From: an uncultured Alphaproteobacteria bacterium
Lineage (GTDB): Bacteria > Pseudomonadota > Alphaproteobacteria > Rhodobacterales > Rhodobacteraceae
Length of the DNA stretch: 49,241 bases
NCBI GenBank assembly: GCA_902600895.1
Contig: CACKLF010000010.1
Coordinates: 1 to 49,241, forward strand
Direction: 5' to 3'
Shown here: positions 34,774 through 43,889 of the stretch, piece after piece
How the letters are laid out: the number at the start of each line of letters is the position of its first letter
Position numbering within the stretch: the stretch's first letter is position 1
Position numbers and translations under genes: made by a program
The notes under the pieces: generated by a model
Told to the model about the DNA's origin: nothing
Database searches by the model: none
Seen by the model: the letters and a program-made list of their open reading frames with translations, nothing else

Positions 34774-36933
34774 TTGCAAAGTATACCACCTGAAAACAGA
34801 ATTGTATTGGTTGGTGGAGGTCATTCGCATTGCGTATTTTTAAAAATGTGGGCTATGAAAAAAGAAAAGCCAGCCCTTGACATCATATTAATCAACCCAG
34901 AAGGTTTTACACCTTACACAGGTATGCTTCCCGGATTAATCAGTGGAAACTATCAAAGAAAAGATGCTTATGTGGATTTAACAAAATTATGTAATGCGTC
35001 AGGAGTGCGCCTACTAATAGGTACTGTTGAAAAAATTAATCTTTCTAAAAAGTCACTGGTAATAAAGGGTCGGCCTGAAATAACATTTGATATCGTATCA
35101 GTAGACGTCGGAATTAAATCAATAGCTAATGATTTTTTGTCTCAATCTGAAAGACTTGTATCAGCTAAACCCATGGATAGGCTTTACAAAAGGTGGAAAG
35201 AGTTTCTGTCAGAATCACACAAAAATGAAAAAAGTGCGGTGACTATTGTTGGTGGAGGCTTGGGAGGCATAGAGCTCGCTTTTGCAGTTAAAGAGGCTTT
35301 AGAAAAAAAGCAATCACTACATGAAGTGACGGTAATCGACAATGGTAAAATTCTCAAATATGAAACTGCTATTTTAAGGAGGAAGCTAACCAAAATTTTA
35401 TTGGGAAAGAGAGTAAAAATTATCGAAAACACGAATATTTTAAGCATAAATGATAATGAAATTTCTCTTTCAAATGGAACTAGCATTCATAGTGACTTTA
35501 CAATTTTGACTGCGGGGGCACACCCGCACTCATGGATTGAGGAAAGCGGGGTACCTTGTAAAAATGGGTTCATTGTTGTAGATTGTTTTTTAAAATCCCC
35601 AGAGTTTCCCTTCTTATATGCTGCTGGTGATTGTGCTCATCTTGATAGTACACCTAGACCAAAAGCTGGGGTATTTGCTGTCAGGGCAGGACCCTATTTA
35701 TTTTATAACATCATCTCATACATTGAAAATAGAGCTCCTAAAAAATTTTATCCTCAAAAAAATCACCTTAAACTTATTTCTATTGGGAACCAGAAGGCAG
35801 TATCTTCTGGAAGAGGATTTCAGCTCTCAGGAGGTGTGATCTGGTATTGGAAAAATTTAATAGATATGAAATTTATGGAGAGCTTCTCTAAGCTAAAACC
35901 GATGAGTCACAAAAAAGAAGTAGAATCTGGAGAAATACAAAGACAAATGATTTGTGGGGGTTGCGGATCAAAAATTGGTCAGGATTTACTCAATCAAGCA
36001 ACTTCAAAGATAGTTAATAAGAAAAACAAAAATGTACTTAATTCAATAGGTGACGATGCAGCGATAATAAAAATTGATTCATCAAAACAAATTGTTACCA
36101 CCGACCACCTTAAGGCATTTACCAAAGACCCCTGGCTAATGTCTCGTATCTCTATAATTCACTCCTTAGGAGATATTTGGGCTATGGGAAGTAAGCCTAA
36201 ATATGCCTTACTTAATATTATCTTACCTGAAGCAAATAAATCAATTCAAGCAAACTGGTTAGAAGAAATCATGGATGCTGCGAAGTATACTTTTTTAAGT
36301 GAAAACATATCTTTGATTGGCGGTCATACAACCCAGGGAGCAGAATTAACCATAGGAGTTACTCTGTTAGGAGACATGGTTAGCAAACCTACTGAAATTA
36401 GTAATGCTAAAATTGGTGATAAGATTATTCTGACCAAACCTATAGGAACAGGTGTCATTTTAGCAGGTGAGATGCAAGGCTTAACGTCAGCGCAGCATTT
36501 AACAAATGCTCTATCTTGGATGCAAAAAAGCCAAAGCTCACTAATCGAAATAGCGAAAGAATGTAACGCTATTACTGATGTAACTGGATTTGGTTTGATA
36601 GGCCACCTTATGAATATTTGTGAAGCCTCACATGTCTCTGCAACAGTCTCTATTAAAAAGATACCGTTATTAAAAGGAACTATTGAACTTGTGAAAAACG
36701 GTGTAGAGTCCACTCTTTTCCCAGAAAATAAGAGTAAAAATAAAAATGTTCATCTCATTAATGATGAGGCATTAGACTTACTTTTTGATCCTCAAACTAG
36801 TGGTGGTATGTTAATTTCTACCTCAGATAGAAAAGTTAAGGCAGTACAAAATCATTTAACTAAATCAGGATTGCTAAGTTCAGTAATAGGAGAAATGGGG
36901 CGCGGAGAACCACACATATTTATCAGAAATTAG
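34774..36933 (+). CDS. selD: Fusion of NADH dehydrogenase-like FAD oxidoreductase and selenide, water dikinase (SelD)
   Basis: This is a 719-residue bifunctional protein. Residues 1 to about 385 form an NDH-2-like pyridine nucleotide-disulfide oxidoreductase: FAD motif VLVGGGHSHC, NAD motif VTIVGGGLGGIELAF and FLYAAGDCAH. From about 390 it is SelD, which makes selenophosphate from selenide and ATP. Active-site C397 and K400 lie in ICGGCGSKIG, followed by NSIGDDAAI, TTDHLKAF, SLGDIWAMG and LIGGHTTQGAE. The catalytic residue is Cys, not selenocysteine. The start is TTG with AGGAG 8 bases upstream. The oxidoreductase half is presumed to help supply or reduce selenium. It faces selU, so selenophosphate is probably used for tRNA selenouridine. 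Confidence 0.93.
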   Translation: MQSIPPENRIVLVGGGHSHCVFLKMWAMKKEKPALDIILINPEGFTPYTGMLPGLISGNYQRKDAYVDLTKLCNASGVRLLIGTVEKINLSKKSLVIKGRPEITFDIVSVDVGIKSIANDFLSQSERLVSAKPMDRLYKRWKEFLSESHKNEKSAVTIVGGGLGGIELAFAVKEALEKKQSLHEVTVIDNGKILKYETAILRRKLTKILLGKRVKIIENTNILSINDNEISLSNGTSIHSDFTILTAGAHPHSWIEESGVPCKNGFIVVDCFLKSPEFPFLYAAGDCAHLDSTPRPKAGVFAVRAGPYLFYNIISYIENRAPKKFYPQKNHLKLISIGNQKAVSSGRGFQLSGGVIWYWKNLIDMKFMESFSKLKPMSHKKEVESGEIQRQMICGGCGSKIGQDLLNQATSKIVNKKNKNVLNSIGDDAAIIKIDSSKQIVTTDHLKAFTKDPWLMSRISIIHSLGDIWAMGSKPKYALLNIILPEANKSIQANWLEEIMDAAKYTFLSENISLIGGHTTQGAELTIGVTLLGDMVSKPTEISNAKIGDKIILTKPIGTGVILAGEMQGLTSAQHLTNALSWMQKSQSSLIEIAKECNAITDVTGFGLIGHLMNICEASHVSATVSIKKIPLLKGTIELVKNGVESTLFPENKSKNKNVHLINDEALDLLFDPQTSGGMLISTSDRKVKAVQNHLTKSGLLSSVIGEMGRGEPHIFIRN

Positions 36934-36934
36934 C

Positions 36935-37987
36935 TTAAAACTCCAAGCAGCTTTTAATTTTATCCACCGCCACCTTTAAATCTGAAGGTTCGAAATTATC
37001 CAACTTTATCCTCTTAATGATCTGAGAACCATTTTTATCTGATGATGTGCTATATCTTGGATCATAATGATGTTTTATTAACTCCTCAGCCAATTTGATA
37101 TAATTTTTTTCGTTAAATAAATTTGACCAATATAACACCCTTTCAAGTCCCTGAATTTTCTTGAGTGAAGCTAGTTTTTCCAAAAACCTTTTTTGATCTC
37201 TTATCAAGAGCAAATACTCTTTGACCAGATATTTTGACCTTTGCTCTACAGGTCCTGACAGTACAATGCGATCTGCCGTTCTCATTTTTTTCCAAAGGGC
37301 CGAAGGTAAAGATATCCGACCAATTTTGTTTGACTCTGCCTCTAAAACTATTGGTTCTTTTGGATCAAATCTCTTTATCTTTCTATAAAGTTCACTTTCA
37401 AACGACTTTTGGGTTGGTTGAACATCGTCTAAGGAGCCAAAAACTGATCCTTTATGATTTGCCAACCCTTCAAGATCGATAATATTTACACCCTCGTCAC
37501 CAAGCAACTTGAGTATTTGAGTCTTAGCTGTACCTGTATTACCTGCTATTAAATATATCTTTCTTTCGAAAGTATCTTCATATAATGATTTATATATTAT
37601 TTTACGATAAGATTTATAACCACCCTCAATTACTGATACCTTCCATCCCACTTCACTTAATATGGTAGCAAACGCTTTTGACCTTCGTCCTCCACGCCAA
37701 CAATATATCAAAGGCTTCCAAGTCTGGTTATTTTTTACTAGTATTTTTCTTAAATGCTGACCCACATTTTCAGCTATCAATGCTCCACCGAGTTTCCGTG
37801 CCTCAAATGGGCTAACGTTTTTGTAAATACTTCCAACATCTCCTCTCTCTGAGTCAGATAGTGCAGGTAGATTTATGGCCTCAGGAACATGGTCGGCTGA
37901 AAATTCAGAAGGTGAGCGAACATCTATAATTGCATCAAAAGAATTCTCACCTATTTCATTTGCACATATATACTCAATGGGTTTCAT
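36935..37987 (-). CDS. mnmH: tRNA 2-selenouridine synthase
   Basis: MnmH (SelU/YbbB) converts 2-thiouridine to 2-selenouridine at the wobble base of certain tRNAs, using selenophosphate. The 350-residue protein has an N-terminal rhodanese domain with active-site C96 in IYCWRGGRRSKA, and a C-terminal P-loop domain with IAGNTGTAKTQIL (about 149-160). VLEAESNKIGRISLP is a family hallmark. It is convergent with the NDH-SelD fusion, the stops being one base apart. No selA/selB or selenocysteine tRNA is seen in this window. Confidence 0.95.
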   Translation of the reverse strand: MKPIEYICANEIGENSFDAIIDVRSPSEFSADHVPEAINLPALSDSERGDVGSIYKNVSPFEARKLGGALIAENVGQHLRKILVKNNQTWKPLIYCWRGGRRSKAFATILSEVGWKVSVIEGGYKSYRKIIYKSLYEDTFERKIYLIAGNTGTAKTQILKLLGDEGVNIIDLEGLANHKGSVFGSLDDVQPTQKSFESELYRKIKRFDPKEPIVLEAESNKIGRISLPSALWKKMRTADRIVLSGPVEQRSKYLVKEYLLLIRDQKRFLEKLASLKKIQGLERVLYWSNLFNEKNYIKLAEELIKHHYDPRYSTSSDKNGSQIIKRIKLDNFEPSDLKVAVDKIKSCLEF

Positions 37988-38149
37988 TATCTAATTCACT
38001 TACCTTCTGAAAAATTACCAAAGAGGATCTTTTTTAGTCAACCATTATGAGTAAATATAACAGACCAGTTGTGACTACTAAAGAGCGTAGTCTACTTAGA
38101 TCAATACGCCGTATCAATAACGTTTAGCGCATTAACCAATAGATACTGG

Positions 38150-38731
38150 TCACTTTACTAACCTCCAAATAAATGGAACCAAAAGACCGGCAATTAAGAG
38201 TTTATATAAATCTCCAATTAAGAAAGGATAAAACCCTTTTATAAGAGCGTATTCGAACCCTTTAATGACAGAAAGTTGCAAAATTCCGAACGAGTATATT
38301 ATTACCAGCCCTATCAACATGCAAATTAGTGACGTCAATATATTTCTTCCCCATCCCCTGTCTGCTAAACGGCCCAAGACCAACCCTGCAACAAGAAACC
38401 CAAGAATAAATCCTCCAGTAGGACCAAACAAGTACAAAAGGCCACCTCCATATGCAAAAACTGGAAACCCGATAGCCCCTTGAAAAATATATAGCCCTAT
38501 CGTTGATGTAGCCAAAGATCGCCCATAGAGCATGCCAATCATCAAAACCGCCAATGGTTGCAAGGTCATGGGAACTGGATAAAGATCAACTTTAATCTTT
38601 GCTGAAATAATAAGCAATATGCTACCAAGAGCCACTAAACTTATGTTGGTAAAATTAAACACTCTATTTTTACTTGATTTTGCAACAACTAACTCAATCC
38701 AACTCATGGATCCTGATTTTGAATCTGCCAT
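38150..38731 (-). CDS. bioY: Biotin transporter substrate-binding component BioY
   Basis: BioY is the six-helix membrane protein that captures biotin, alone or as the S-component of an ECF transporter. The 193-residue protein has VPMTLQPLAVLMIGMLYG, FPVFAYGGGLLYLFGPTGGF (read in parts) and late FLIGDLYKLLIAGLLVPF. No EcfA/T genes are adjacent. BioY can act without them or with modules encoded elsewhere. It implies biotin scavenging. It stands alone, with 162-base gaps on both sides where I see no riboswitch or clear operator. Confidence 0.93.
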   Translation of the reverse strand: MADSKSGSMSWIELVVAKSSKNRVFNFTNISLVALGSILLIISAKIKVDLYPVPMTLQPLAVLMIGMLYGRSLATSTIGLYIFQGAIGFPVFAYGGGLLYLFGPTGGFILGFLVAGLVLGRLADRGWGRNILTSLICMLIGLVIIYSFGILQLSVIKGFEYALIKGFYPFLIGDLYKLLIAGLLVPFIWRLVK

Positions 38732-38893
38732 CTTTTATGCGTTCTCCCTAATTAGATAAAATGAAATTTCTTATATATCATACCATACAAAAAACTATCA
38801 AATTTTCAAAATAAAAACAAAAATGATATCACCAAAAACTGGCTATTATCTTTATTTAAAAATTTTAATTTACTCATTTCCAAATGGATGTAT

Positions 38894-39745
38894 TTAGAGG
38901 TTTAAGGCACTTACAATCCATGTGCTAAAATTCATCATAATACCTTCGTCAGTTTCATATTTACTTAACTCCAACTTAAGGGCTTCGAAGAATCTTTCTC
39001 TTGTTTTGCTACCTGAATTTTCTATTGGACCAGACATTGGACCCATCCTTCCAAGAAATCTCGCTGCCTCATCTAAGGTTCTACCAGCACTATGCGCACA
39101 CGAAAAATTTTCAAAGCTAACATTTTTCCATCCAGCTTCATTTAGAATACTTATTACATATTCTTTGTCTTCAAAAGCAAAGGGGCCTGGTGTTTTTTCT
39201 GGAGGGGTTGGGGGCAATTCAAGAAATCGAGAAGCAATTTCAGTTGGGAGCTCTATCCAGTCATTCTCGAGACGTTCAGCCCAACAGGCAAATATAAATC
39301 TCCCACCTCTTTTTAAACTTCTTCTTAAATTACTGAAAGCAACTACTGGGTTATCAAAAAACATTACCCCAAATCTACTAAATAAGGCATCAAACGAATT
39401 TTCTTTAAATTCATAAGTCTGAAGGTCGGCCAAGGTATACTTTATGTTGACAAGGTTGCTATTAATTCTTCTTTTTTCAGCATAATCTAACATTGGCTCA
39501 CTTATATCAAAGCCCTGAACCAAGCCACTTTTTCCTATTTTTTTACTAATCAAAAAGCTCATCGTACCAGTTCCACAACCTAGTTCTGCAATCTTTTCTC
39601 CTTCAATAGGGTTAAGTTTACTCAGAGCCGCCTCACCGATAGGCTTGAGCAATGAGTCAATCTTAGGCTGCAACTCGACCCAAGACTTTCCTTTGGATTC
39701 ATTCCAAAATTTTTTTTGATCAACATTAACTTTGCTGGTTTGCAT
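38894..39745 (-). CDS. Class I SAM-dependent methyltransferase (UbiE-like)
   Basis: The 283-residue protein has SAM motif I IAELGCGTGTMSFLI and post-I VQGFDISEPMLDYAEKR. Motif II follows in FDALFSRFGVMFFDNPVVAFSNLRRSLKRGG (FSRFG is typical), with FIFACW after it. It resembles UbiE/COQ5-type methyltransferases, with an extra C-terminal region of about 90 residues (LPPTPPEKTPGPFAFEDKEYV). The substrate is unknown. It is divergent from the MetE-like operon and shares a roughly 120-base regulatory gap with it. Confidence 0.85.
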   Translation of the reverse strand: MQTSKVNVDQKKFWNESKGKSWVELQPKIDSLLKPIGEAALSKLNPIEGEKIAELGCGTGTMSFLISKKIGKSGLVQGFDISEPMLDYAEKRRINSNLVNIKYTLADLQTYEFKENSFDALFSRFGVMFFDNPVVAFSNLRRSLKRGGRFIFACWAERLENDWIELPTEIASRFLELPPTPPEKTPGPFAFEDKEYVISILNEAGWKNVSFENFSCAHSAGRTLDEAARFLGRMGPMSGPIENSGSKTRERFFEALKLELSKYETDEGIMMNFSTWIVSALNL

Positions 39746-39866
39746 TAAATTTCCTTAATCAAAGAACATTTACAAAAACCTTTCCGAACAATAACAAAAC
39801 ATTTATAAAGTTAAATTACAAATAATTATTGATGGTTTCAGTAACCTTACAATGAGAGAAAATACT

Positions 39867-40988
39867 ATGTCAGAATTAAAGCCGCCATTCAGAGCAGACC
39901 ATGTTGGAAGCTTGTTAAGAACCACAGAATTGAAACATGCTAGGAATAAACACTTTAACGAGGAGTCCATTTCAGCCGACGAATTGAAGGAGATAGAAAA
40001 TAAAGAGATTATTAATAATATAAAAATGCAAGAAAATGCGGGCTTAGTTGCTATCACAGATGGAGAGGCGCGGCGCTCATTTTGGCACTATGATTTTATG
40101 GGTAGTTTAAGTGGTTTGGACTTGGTTGAACGCGATGAAGGGGTTCAATTTGCCACTATGAAACTTCGACCAATCTTTCCCACAATTACTGACACACTGG
40201 ACTTTCCTCGCGACCACCCTATGCTTTCCCACTATCAATATGTTGCAGAAAATACAAAAATGATCCCTAAAATTTCTATTCCGGGTCCGAGCAGTTGTCA
40301 CTTTAGGACTGCATTAACTGATATACACCCCGAAAAATATAAAGACCTTGACTTATTATGCACAGACATATCAAAAGCATATAAAAAAGCTGTGAAAGCC
40401 TTTTATGATGTTGGTTGCAGGTATTTGCAAATGGATGATATTTTCTTCGCGTATCTTTGTGATCCCAAGCATAGGCAAGCAAAGAAAGATGAAGGGATGG
40501 ATCCAGATGATCTTATTAAGAGATATGCAAAAATGATGTATGAAGCTATTGCTGAGCGGCCAAAAGATATGATAATTGGAATGCATCTGTGTCGAGGAAA
40601 CTTTCGATCTACCCACGCTGCGGAGGGTGCCTATGATCTGGCAGCTGACGCCGTTTTTAATATGACTGATGTCGATGTGTTTTTTATGGAATATGACACT
40701 CAAAGAGCCGGAGGATTAGAGCCTTTACGACTTCTGGCAAAAGGTAAGCAGAGAGTTCTGCCTGGATTCATTACCACAAAGACTGGAGAATTAGAAAAAT
40801 TAGATGATCTAAAAAGAAAATTTGAGGAAGCAGCACAATTTGTAGACATGGATCAGCTTGGAATAGCTCCGCAATGCGGTTTCTCTTCAACAGAAGAGGG
40901 GAATGATTTATCTATAGATGATCAAAAAAGAAAACTTGATCTCGTAGTGAAGGTTGCTGAAAGTATTTGGGGCGGGGTTAATACTTAA
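39867..40988 (+). CDS. MetE C-terminal-domain-like methyltransferase (cobalamin-independent methionine synthase family, COG0620)
   Basis: The 373-residue protein covers only the catalytic barrel of MetE and lacks its N-terminal domain. It opens with PPFRADHVGSLLR. The zinc ligands are present: H and C in GMHLCRGN, E in FFMEYD, and C in IAPQCGFSS. The in-frame ATG at 39852 has no ribosome site; ATG 39867 has AGAGA 8 bases upstream and is preferred. Family members transfer methyl groups to thiols. Short forms like this may use substrates other than methyltetrahydrofolate, so calling it methionine synthase would be unsafe. It heads an operon with a desaturase and a TIM-barrel protein. Confidence 0.85.
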   Translation: MSELKPPFRADHVGSLLRTTELKHARNKHFNEESISADELKEIENKEIINNIKMQENAGLVAITDGEARRSFWHYDFMGSLSGLDLVERDEGVQFATMKLRPIFPTITDTLDFPRDHPMLSHYQYVAENTKMIPKISIPGPSSCHFRTALTDIHPEKYKDLDLLCTDISKAYKKAVKAFYDVGCRYLQMDDIFFAYLCDPKHRQAKKDEGMDPDDLIKRYAKMMYEAIAERPKDMIIGMHLCRGNFRSTHAAEGAYDLAADAVFNMTDVDVFFMEYDTQRAGGLEPLRLLAKGKQRVLPGFITTKTGELEKLDDLKRKFEEAAQFVDMDQLGIAPQCGFSSTEEGNDLSIDDQKRKLDLVVKVAESIWGGVNT

Positions 40989-41009
40989 CTCAGTTAGGAG
41001 AAAATTAAA

Positions 41010-41993
41010 ATGGAAGAAAGTTTTTCACGAAGAAATATTTTGTCACCAGGAGAGTTGAGAACACTTAACCAAAAGTCCAACCTGATGGGATTTCTACAAC
41101 TAATTAGTCATTTAGCACTAATTTTTACAGTTGGATATGCTCACTTTTATGTTAGTGGGTCTTGGTTATGCCTCATAACAGGCTTTGGACTCGGCGTATT
41201 GGTGAACTTTTTATACGCTGGTCAGCATGAACTATCCCATTCAACAGTATTCAAGACGCCATTAATAAATGAACTTTGTGGAAGAATTATCGGGTTTTTC
41301 ATGTTTTTCCCTAGAGATTTTGACCAAATTATGCACTTTGCTCATCATAAATTTACGCAAAATTGGGAAAAAGATGGGGAGCTTGTACGAGAACCGTTTA
41401 CACTTAGCTCTTATTTGTTATGGCTTTTCGGAGTAACTTATTGGAAAAATAGGTGGATTGGAATCATTAGGCGAAGTTTAGGAAAGATAATCGAACCATA
41501 TATTTTTAAAAGCCAGGAGCGAAAAGTTATAATTGAGTCTCGTGTGCATCTTGTGGGATATCTGTTAATATTTTTTACTTCCATTTATTTTCAAAGCTGG
41601 ATTGCAGTTTATTACTGGATACTACCTATGATACTCACTAAACCTATACACCAGCTCCAAAACACAATTGAACATTTGGGTTTGTCTCATGAGAGCGATA
41701 TTTTGCACAATACTCGATCGACAAAGACAAATTTTTTCTTTAAATGGCTATGTTGGCAAATGCCTTATCATACCGCTCACCATACCTTCCCATCTGTCCC
41801 ATTTTGGAAACTGAAGCATCTAAACAAAAAAGTTGAGGACATATCCGGTCCCGTACATTCTATGGGATGGCTTGAATTCCAATTTGAGGTAATATCAAAA
41901 CTCCTTGAAAAAGATGAAAGTCAATGGCCGGCTTCCGAAGTTTGGGTTGTTTCTAGTAAAGATAAGAAAAAAGAGTTTAAATTAGAAGCATGA
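41010..41993 (+). CDS. Membrane fatty acid desaturase-type di-iron enzyme
   Basis: The 327-residue membrane protein has the three histidine boxes of the desaturase/hydroxylase superfamily: H73-x3-H77 (GQHELSHST), H109-x2-H112-H113 (MHFAHHKF) and H254-x2-H257-H258 (YHTAHHTF). Between them are four hydrophobic helices. A further IHQLQNTIEHLG adds histidines. The family covers acyl-lipid desaturases, carotenoid ketolases and sterol/alkane hydroxylases, so the substrate is open. It lies 21 bases behind the MetE-like gene and overlaps the next gene by 4 bases (ATGA). That points to a shared pathway rather than routine lipid metabolism. Confidence 0.88.
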   Translation: MEESFSRRNILSPGELRTLNQKSNLMGFLQLISHLALIFTVGYAHFYVSGSWLCLITGFGLGVLVNFLYAGQHELSHSTVFKTPLINELCGRIIGFFMFFPRDFDQIMHFAHHKFTQNWEKDGELVREPFTLSSYLLWLFGVTYWKNRWIGIIRRSLGKIIEPYIFKSQERKVIIESRVHLVGYLLIFFTSIYFQSWIAVYYWILPMILTKPIHQLQNTIEHLGLSHESDILHNTRSTKTNFFFKWLCWQMPYHTAHHTFPSVPFWKLKHLNKKVEDISGPVHSMGWLEFQFEVISKLLEKDESQWPASEVWVVSSKDKKKEFKLEA

Positions 41994-42847
41994 CAGAGAA
42001 AGGTCACTCCTTAAAAATTTTTACATCTCTATGGTCTATGAAGCCGCATGACCACACTGGAAAAATATTGTCACATCAAGATATCTGTTTGAAAGTAAAG
42101 GATGCTGAGTTTGACGGGCTTGCCTTGGATCTAGGAGCAAGTGACATCAATGAAGCAAAGGCCATTCAACCATATCTGGAAAAAAATGATCTCATACCCT
42201 TAATCGTAGCTTTCCCCAAAACAGTAGCGTCGCTTGAAGATACTTTACTTATGGCAAAGGATTTTGGATCTCCATTTGTAGATGTGATTGGACAGGTGAC
42301 CCCTCTATCAATTGAAGGCATGGTACCCATAATTAGAGATTGGTTAGAGATGTCTGATAAAGTGAATATGCCTATACTTTTTGAAACCCATAGAAACTGC
42401 ATTACTAATGACTTATACACCACACTGCTGCTACTAGACGCTATCCCTGAAATGAGGTTGTGTGCAGATCTATCTCACTATGTTGTTGATAGAGAGTTCT
42501 GGTATCCTTTAAGTAATAGGGATTTAGGATTGATATCAAGAATTATAGACAGATCAGATAGTTTCCAAGGAAGAGTGGCAAGCCGACAACAAATTCAGTT
42601 ACAACTAAATTTTCCTCAAAATAAAAAATGGATAGATTTGTTTAAAAGTTGGTGGAAAGAGGGTATTTATAAATGGAAAAAACGCAATTTTTGTGATGAT
42701 TTCTTATTCCTTTGTGAGTTAGGCCCTCCTGAATACGCTATGACGGATCAATTTGGTAGAGAAATGTCCAATAGATGGGAAGAGTCTCTTCTTATTAAAT
42801 CATGGATCCAAGAAATATGGAATGCTACAGACAAATCTGGGAATTAA
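41990..42847 (+). CDS. Xylose-isomerase-like TIM-barrel protein (sugar phosphate isomerase/epimerase type)
   Basis: The 285-residue protein fits the AP-endonuclease-2/xylose-isomerase-like barrel. It has FDGLALDLGA, MPILFETHRNC (metal-binding glutamate and histidine) and MRLCADLSHYVV (aspartate, histidine). Near the end are GRVASRQQIQLQ and FLFLCELGPPEYA (glutamate). This set of D/H/E residues suggests an intact divalent-metal site. The chemistry could be isomerase, epimerase or lyase. The ATG overlaps the desaturase stop, so translation is coupled. No identity more specific than the fold is safe. Confidence 0.75.
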   Translation: MTEKGHSLKIFTSLWSMKPHDHTGKILSHQDICLKVKDAEFDGLALDLGASDINEAKAIQPYLEKNDLIPLIVAFPKTVASLEDTLLMAKDFGSPFVDVIGQVTPLSIEGMVPIIRDWLEMSDKVNMPILFETHRNCITNDLYTTLLLLDAIPEMRLCADLSHYVVDREFWYPLSNRDLGLISRIIDRSDSFQGRVASRQQIQLQLNFPQNKKWIDLFKSWWKEGIYKWKKRNFCDDFLFLCELGPPEYAMTDQFGREMSNRWEESLLIKSWIQEIWNATDKSGN

Positions 42848-42852
42848 ATTTC

Positions 42853-43737
42853 TTAAATTTTTAACCTCTCAACTTGAGTTAGGAATACACCTATGACAAC
42901 CAAAATTAATGCAAAAAACTGTACCCAAATCCACGAACCCCCAAGAAAGAAGACAAATACCATCACATAAAATGGTGCTGAATTCATATGAATGGATGCC
43001 ATCGCTATTCCCAACTTTGAAACCCCAACAATCCATAGAACTTGGGATATCGAAATTCCGAAGGCTGCAAAGATAATGATGCAATATATCTGCTCGAGAG
43101 TCATAGCTTTAAGAATTGAAATATAACCAGAGTCAAATTTAATCATTATGTAAGGAACACAAACAAAGATTGCTGCTCCCAGTATAGAAATAGACCCTTG
43201 AGCAATTTTACTATAATTTGGTAGAGTTTTGGTTATTTCGCGTGATCCCCAAGCAAAAAGAAATACACCTGGCAACGAACATAGTAGACCCCAAATATAA
43301 TAAGAGTTATCTTCGAATCCAAAGGTCATAACTATACCTCCGATTATTGAAACAATCAGACCAATTAGATACTGGAGTTTCAAAACCCTATTATCAGATA
43401 ATATTTCAAGTATTGTCCCAAAAATAGGCATAAAAGCAGCAGCAATCGCTACTGTCACAGCATTAGAAAGACTTTGGGCATAAATAAATATACATCCTCC
43501 TGCGCCAAAACCAAAACCTCCGTAAAGTAAGCACTTGAGAATTGGAAATGATTTGAGATTAATATACCCCTCAAACATAAACCATATTAGTAAAGCAATG
43601 ATTGAAGCCAACAGTAAGCCTAAGACATATACAAAAAGTGGGTCAAAATTAAGAAGTAAAATATCTTTAGCCGGGAACCCTGAAGCCCATAGAACCATCG
43701 CACTTATACAGAAAAAATTTGAATACAACTTTTCCAT
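42853..43737 (-). CDS. DMT/EamA-family transporter
   Basis: This is an exporter-like membrane protein of 294 residues with two EamA repeats. The first is AMVLWASGFPAKDILL; the second contains GISISQVLWIVGVSKLGIAMASIHMNSAPFYVM. The frame extends to 43857, but ATG 43737 has AAGGA six to seven bases upstream and puts the first membrane helix at the N-terminus, so it is chosen. Its substrate is unknown. It ends 5 bases from the TIM-barrel gene, on the opposite strand. Confidence 0.88.
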   Translation of the reverse strand: MEKLYSNFFCISAMVLWASGFPAKDILLLNFDPLFVYVLGLLLASIIALLIWFMFEGYINLKSFPILKCLLYGGFGFGAGGCIFIYAQSLSNAVTVAIAAAFMPIFGTILEILSDNRVLKLQYLIGLIVSIIGGIVMTFGFEDNSYYIWGLLCSLPGVFLFAWGSREITKTLPNYSKIAQGSISILGAAIFVCVPYIMIKFDSGYISILKAMTLEQIYCIIIFAAFGISISQVLWIVGVSKLGIAMASIHMNSAPFYVMVFVFFLGGSWIWVQFFALILVVIGVFLTQVERLKI

Positions 43738-43889
43738 AATGGTCCTTTGTGATATAACGTAAAAACGAGAGTTGATAGTGTGATGATTTATTTGTGGATT
43801 GAAACAAGATTGAGCTGAGTTCTTGCTAAAACTAAATCTGTTCTCGAAACTTGGCAAATAAAAAATTGAGTAAAGTGATTCTCACTTTT

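Noticed and set aside
36324-36713. 129-codon frame antisense to selD
   Set aside because: It lies wholly inside the well-conserved SelD domain and has no ribosome site or family match.
22320-37987. Direct link between the selenium-binding protein homologue and the SelD/SelU genes
   Set aside because: The name of the SBP56 family is historical. The motifs indicate methanethiol oxidase, and the genes are 11 kb apart in separate transcripts.
38922-39416. 164-codon frame antisense to the methyltransferase
   Set aside because: The methyltransferase on the minus strand is intact with clear SAM motifs. The antisense product is low-complexity and unrecognisable.
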